From Bacillota bacterium (GTDB taxonomy: Bacteria; Bacillota_E; JAJZYS01; JAJYTV01), in NCBI GenBank assembly GCA_021845645.1, contig JAJZVM010000030.1, positions 1-41,873 on the forward strand: a stretch of 41,873 bases of DNA, in the 5' to 3' direction. The notes below the pieces were generated by a model. It was not told where the DNA came from, made no database searches, and saw only the letters and a list, made by a program, of their open reading frames with translations. The position numbers and the translations under genes are program-made. This document shows, piece by piece, positions 41,031-41,873 of this stretch (positions are counted from its first letter, which is position 1; each line of letters begins with the position of its first letter).

Positions 41031-41873
41031 CTAGGGCAGCGGTGACGCGAGCCGGTAGCCGGCCTTCTGGAGGCCCTGCGCGAGTGTCTGCAAGGCCTGA
41101 AGGTCGCTGTCCTTGACGGGCACGGCCAGCACCTGGCCGCCGCTCGCCCTCGCGAGTGCCTGGGAGGGTGTTTCCTCGTTTGCCACGACGACGCTCACCC
41201 GCTGCGCCGCGAGAGTCGTGAGCGCCGTCGCCGACAGCGCCCCTTGCCAGAGCACCGCCTGCGCTCCGGTGCGCTCGACGTCCTTGAGGCTCTGCGTCGC
41301 GAGCAGCACCTTGTCGCTGCCGCCCAGGCTGTAGAGCGACGTCGGCAAGGCGAGCAGCATGCCCGCCGGCATGCCCTTGCGCAGGGCCAGGGCACTCGCC
41401 TGGTCTTGGGCGACAACCACCACGGCGAGCTGCGGCGTGCCCGCCCCGCCCCACTGCGCCAAGGTGCGGCCCGGGATCACCTGGCCGCCGCCAGGATTCT
41501 TCGCGCCGGACTTGCCGCCCTGGCCGGACGGCGGCTGCGAGGCGCCCGACCCGTTCGCGACCGCTGCGGTGGCGGGCGGCGGGTTTGTGCCCGTCGCGGG
41601 TACGCCCGCGTACGGCAGCTCAAGTTTCTGGCCGGCGAGGATCAGGCTGTTCCCGCCGTTCGCGGCGAGCAGATTTGCGGCAGGCAGGCCATACGCCTGG
41701 GCGATGCCGTCGATCGTCTGGCCCGGCTGGACGCTGTAGCTGCGCTCGAAGAGCGCATCCCAGGTGGCGGGGCCGACGACGCCGTCGACGCCGATGCCGC
41801 GCGCGGCCTGCAGCTGGCGCACGGCCGCCGCGGTGGCGCTGCCGAAGACACCGTCCGCCTGCACCTTGACCCC
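41031..41873 (-). CDS. Peptidoglycan-binding/LysM protein with a C-terminal domain (5' partial)
   Basis: The frame is open to the window edge, so the start, and probably a signal peptide, lies outside; 281 codons are seen including the stop. It opens inside a PG_binding_1 domain (VQADGVFGSATAAAVRQLQ, then GIGVDGVVGPATWDAL), followed by a LysM domain (SYSVQPGQTIDGIAQAYGLP, then LAGQKLELPY), a Gly/Ser/Pro/Asn-rich linker of about 60 residues, and a C-terminal alpha/beta domain of about 140 residues (PQLAVVVVAQDQASALALRKG ... GYRLASPLP) that resembles the substrate-binding fold of polysaccharide-deacetylase-like or divergent cell-wall proteins but has no catalytic motif I can name. A role in spore cortex or cell-wall attachment is inferred from the first two domains. 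Confidence 0.8.
   Translation of the reverse strand, partial: GVKVQADGVFGSATAAAVRQLQAARGIGVDGVVGPATWDALFERSYSVQPGQTIDGIAQAYGLPAANLLAANGGNSLILAGQKLELPYAGVPATGTNPPPATAAVANGSGASQPPSGQGGKSGAKNPGGGQVIPGRTLAQWGGAGTPQLAVVVVAQDQASALALRKGMPAGMLLALPTSLYSLGGSDKVLLATQSLKDVERTGAQAVLWQGALSATALTTLAAQRVSVVVANEETPSQALARASGGQVLAVPVKDSDLQALQTLAQGLQKAGYRLASPLP

Overview
The window comes from a GC-rich, spore-forming member of the Bacillota. The evidence is an alpha/beta-type small acid-soluble spore protein (32100-32315), a DUF4264/YpmA-like small protein (31694-31888) of a family known from Bacillota, Shine-Dalgarno sites before most genes, and frequent GTG and TTG starts. The composition recalls deep-branching high-GC lineages such as Thermaerobacter, Symbiobacterium, Sulfobacillus or Limnochordia, but I cannot place it more precisely. 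No rRNA, tRNA or CRISPR array was seen.

Layout. 1-3551: peptide-type ABC transporter in the unusual order permease C, binding protein, permease B, closed by a strong terminator. 3603-3740: relic of an IS607-family serine recombinase. 3871-5049: exported GH76 endo-mannanase. 5057-8896 (minus): amidase and a membrane GAF-GGDEF diguanylate cyclase. 9044-9475: hotdog thioesterase. 9454-14157 (minus): acyl-CoA synthetase, multi-pass membrane protein, then the permease and ATPase of a molybdate/tungstate-type importer with no binding protein. 14293-15840 (minus): 1-pyrroline-5-carboxylate dehydrogenase. 16025-17221: type II NADH dehydrogenase. 17226-24687 (minus): a tightly coupled nuoABCDEFGH operon that stops after nuoH, with no nuoI-N. 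25023-28622: a DUF4011-type SF1 helicase with a C-terminal Vsr-like domain that has lost a key acidic residue. 28619-31608 (minus): an ATP-grasp-like protein and an aldehyde dehydrogenase. 31694-33157: YpmA-like protein, spore protein and an exported helical protein. 33220-38711 (minus): LysR regulator, a fused four-cluster ferredoxin/NrfD membrane subunit and a molybdopterin catalytic subunit without a Tat signal. 38831-41873 (minus): GNAT acetyltransferase, AlkZ-like winged-helix protein, YbaK-type tRNA deacylase, and a peptidoglycan-binding/LysM protein cut by the window end.

How the genes fit together. Much of the window concerns electron transfer into the quinone pool: complex I (peripheral arm plus NuoA and NuoH only), an alternative NADH dehydrogenase next to it, and a membrane molybdoenzyme whose cofactor could depend on the Mo/W importer at 9454-11146. 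Around this core lie peptide, amide, proline and aldehyde catabolism, which fits a respiring heterotroph. The items most worth a second look are the unassigned molybdoenzyme with a fused FeS-NrfD subunit facing the cytoplasm, the truncated nuo operon, the helicase with a degenerate nuclease domain, and the IS607 relic. Long open frames antisense to real genes are common here because of the high GC content and are not annotated.
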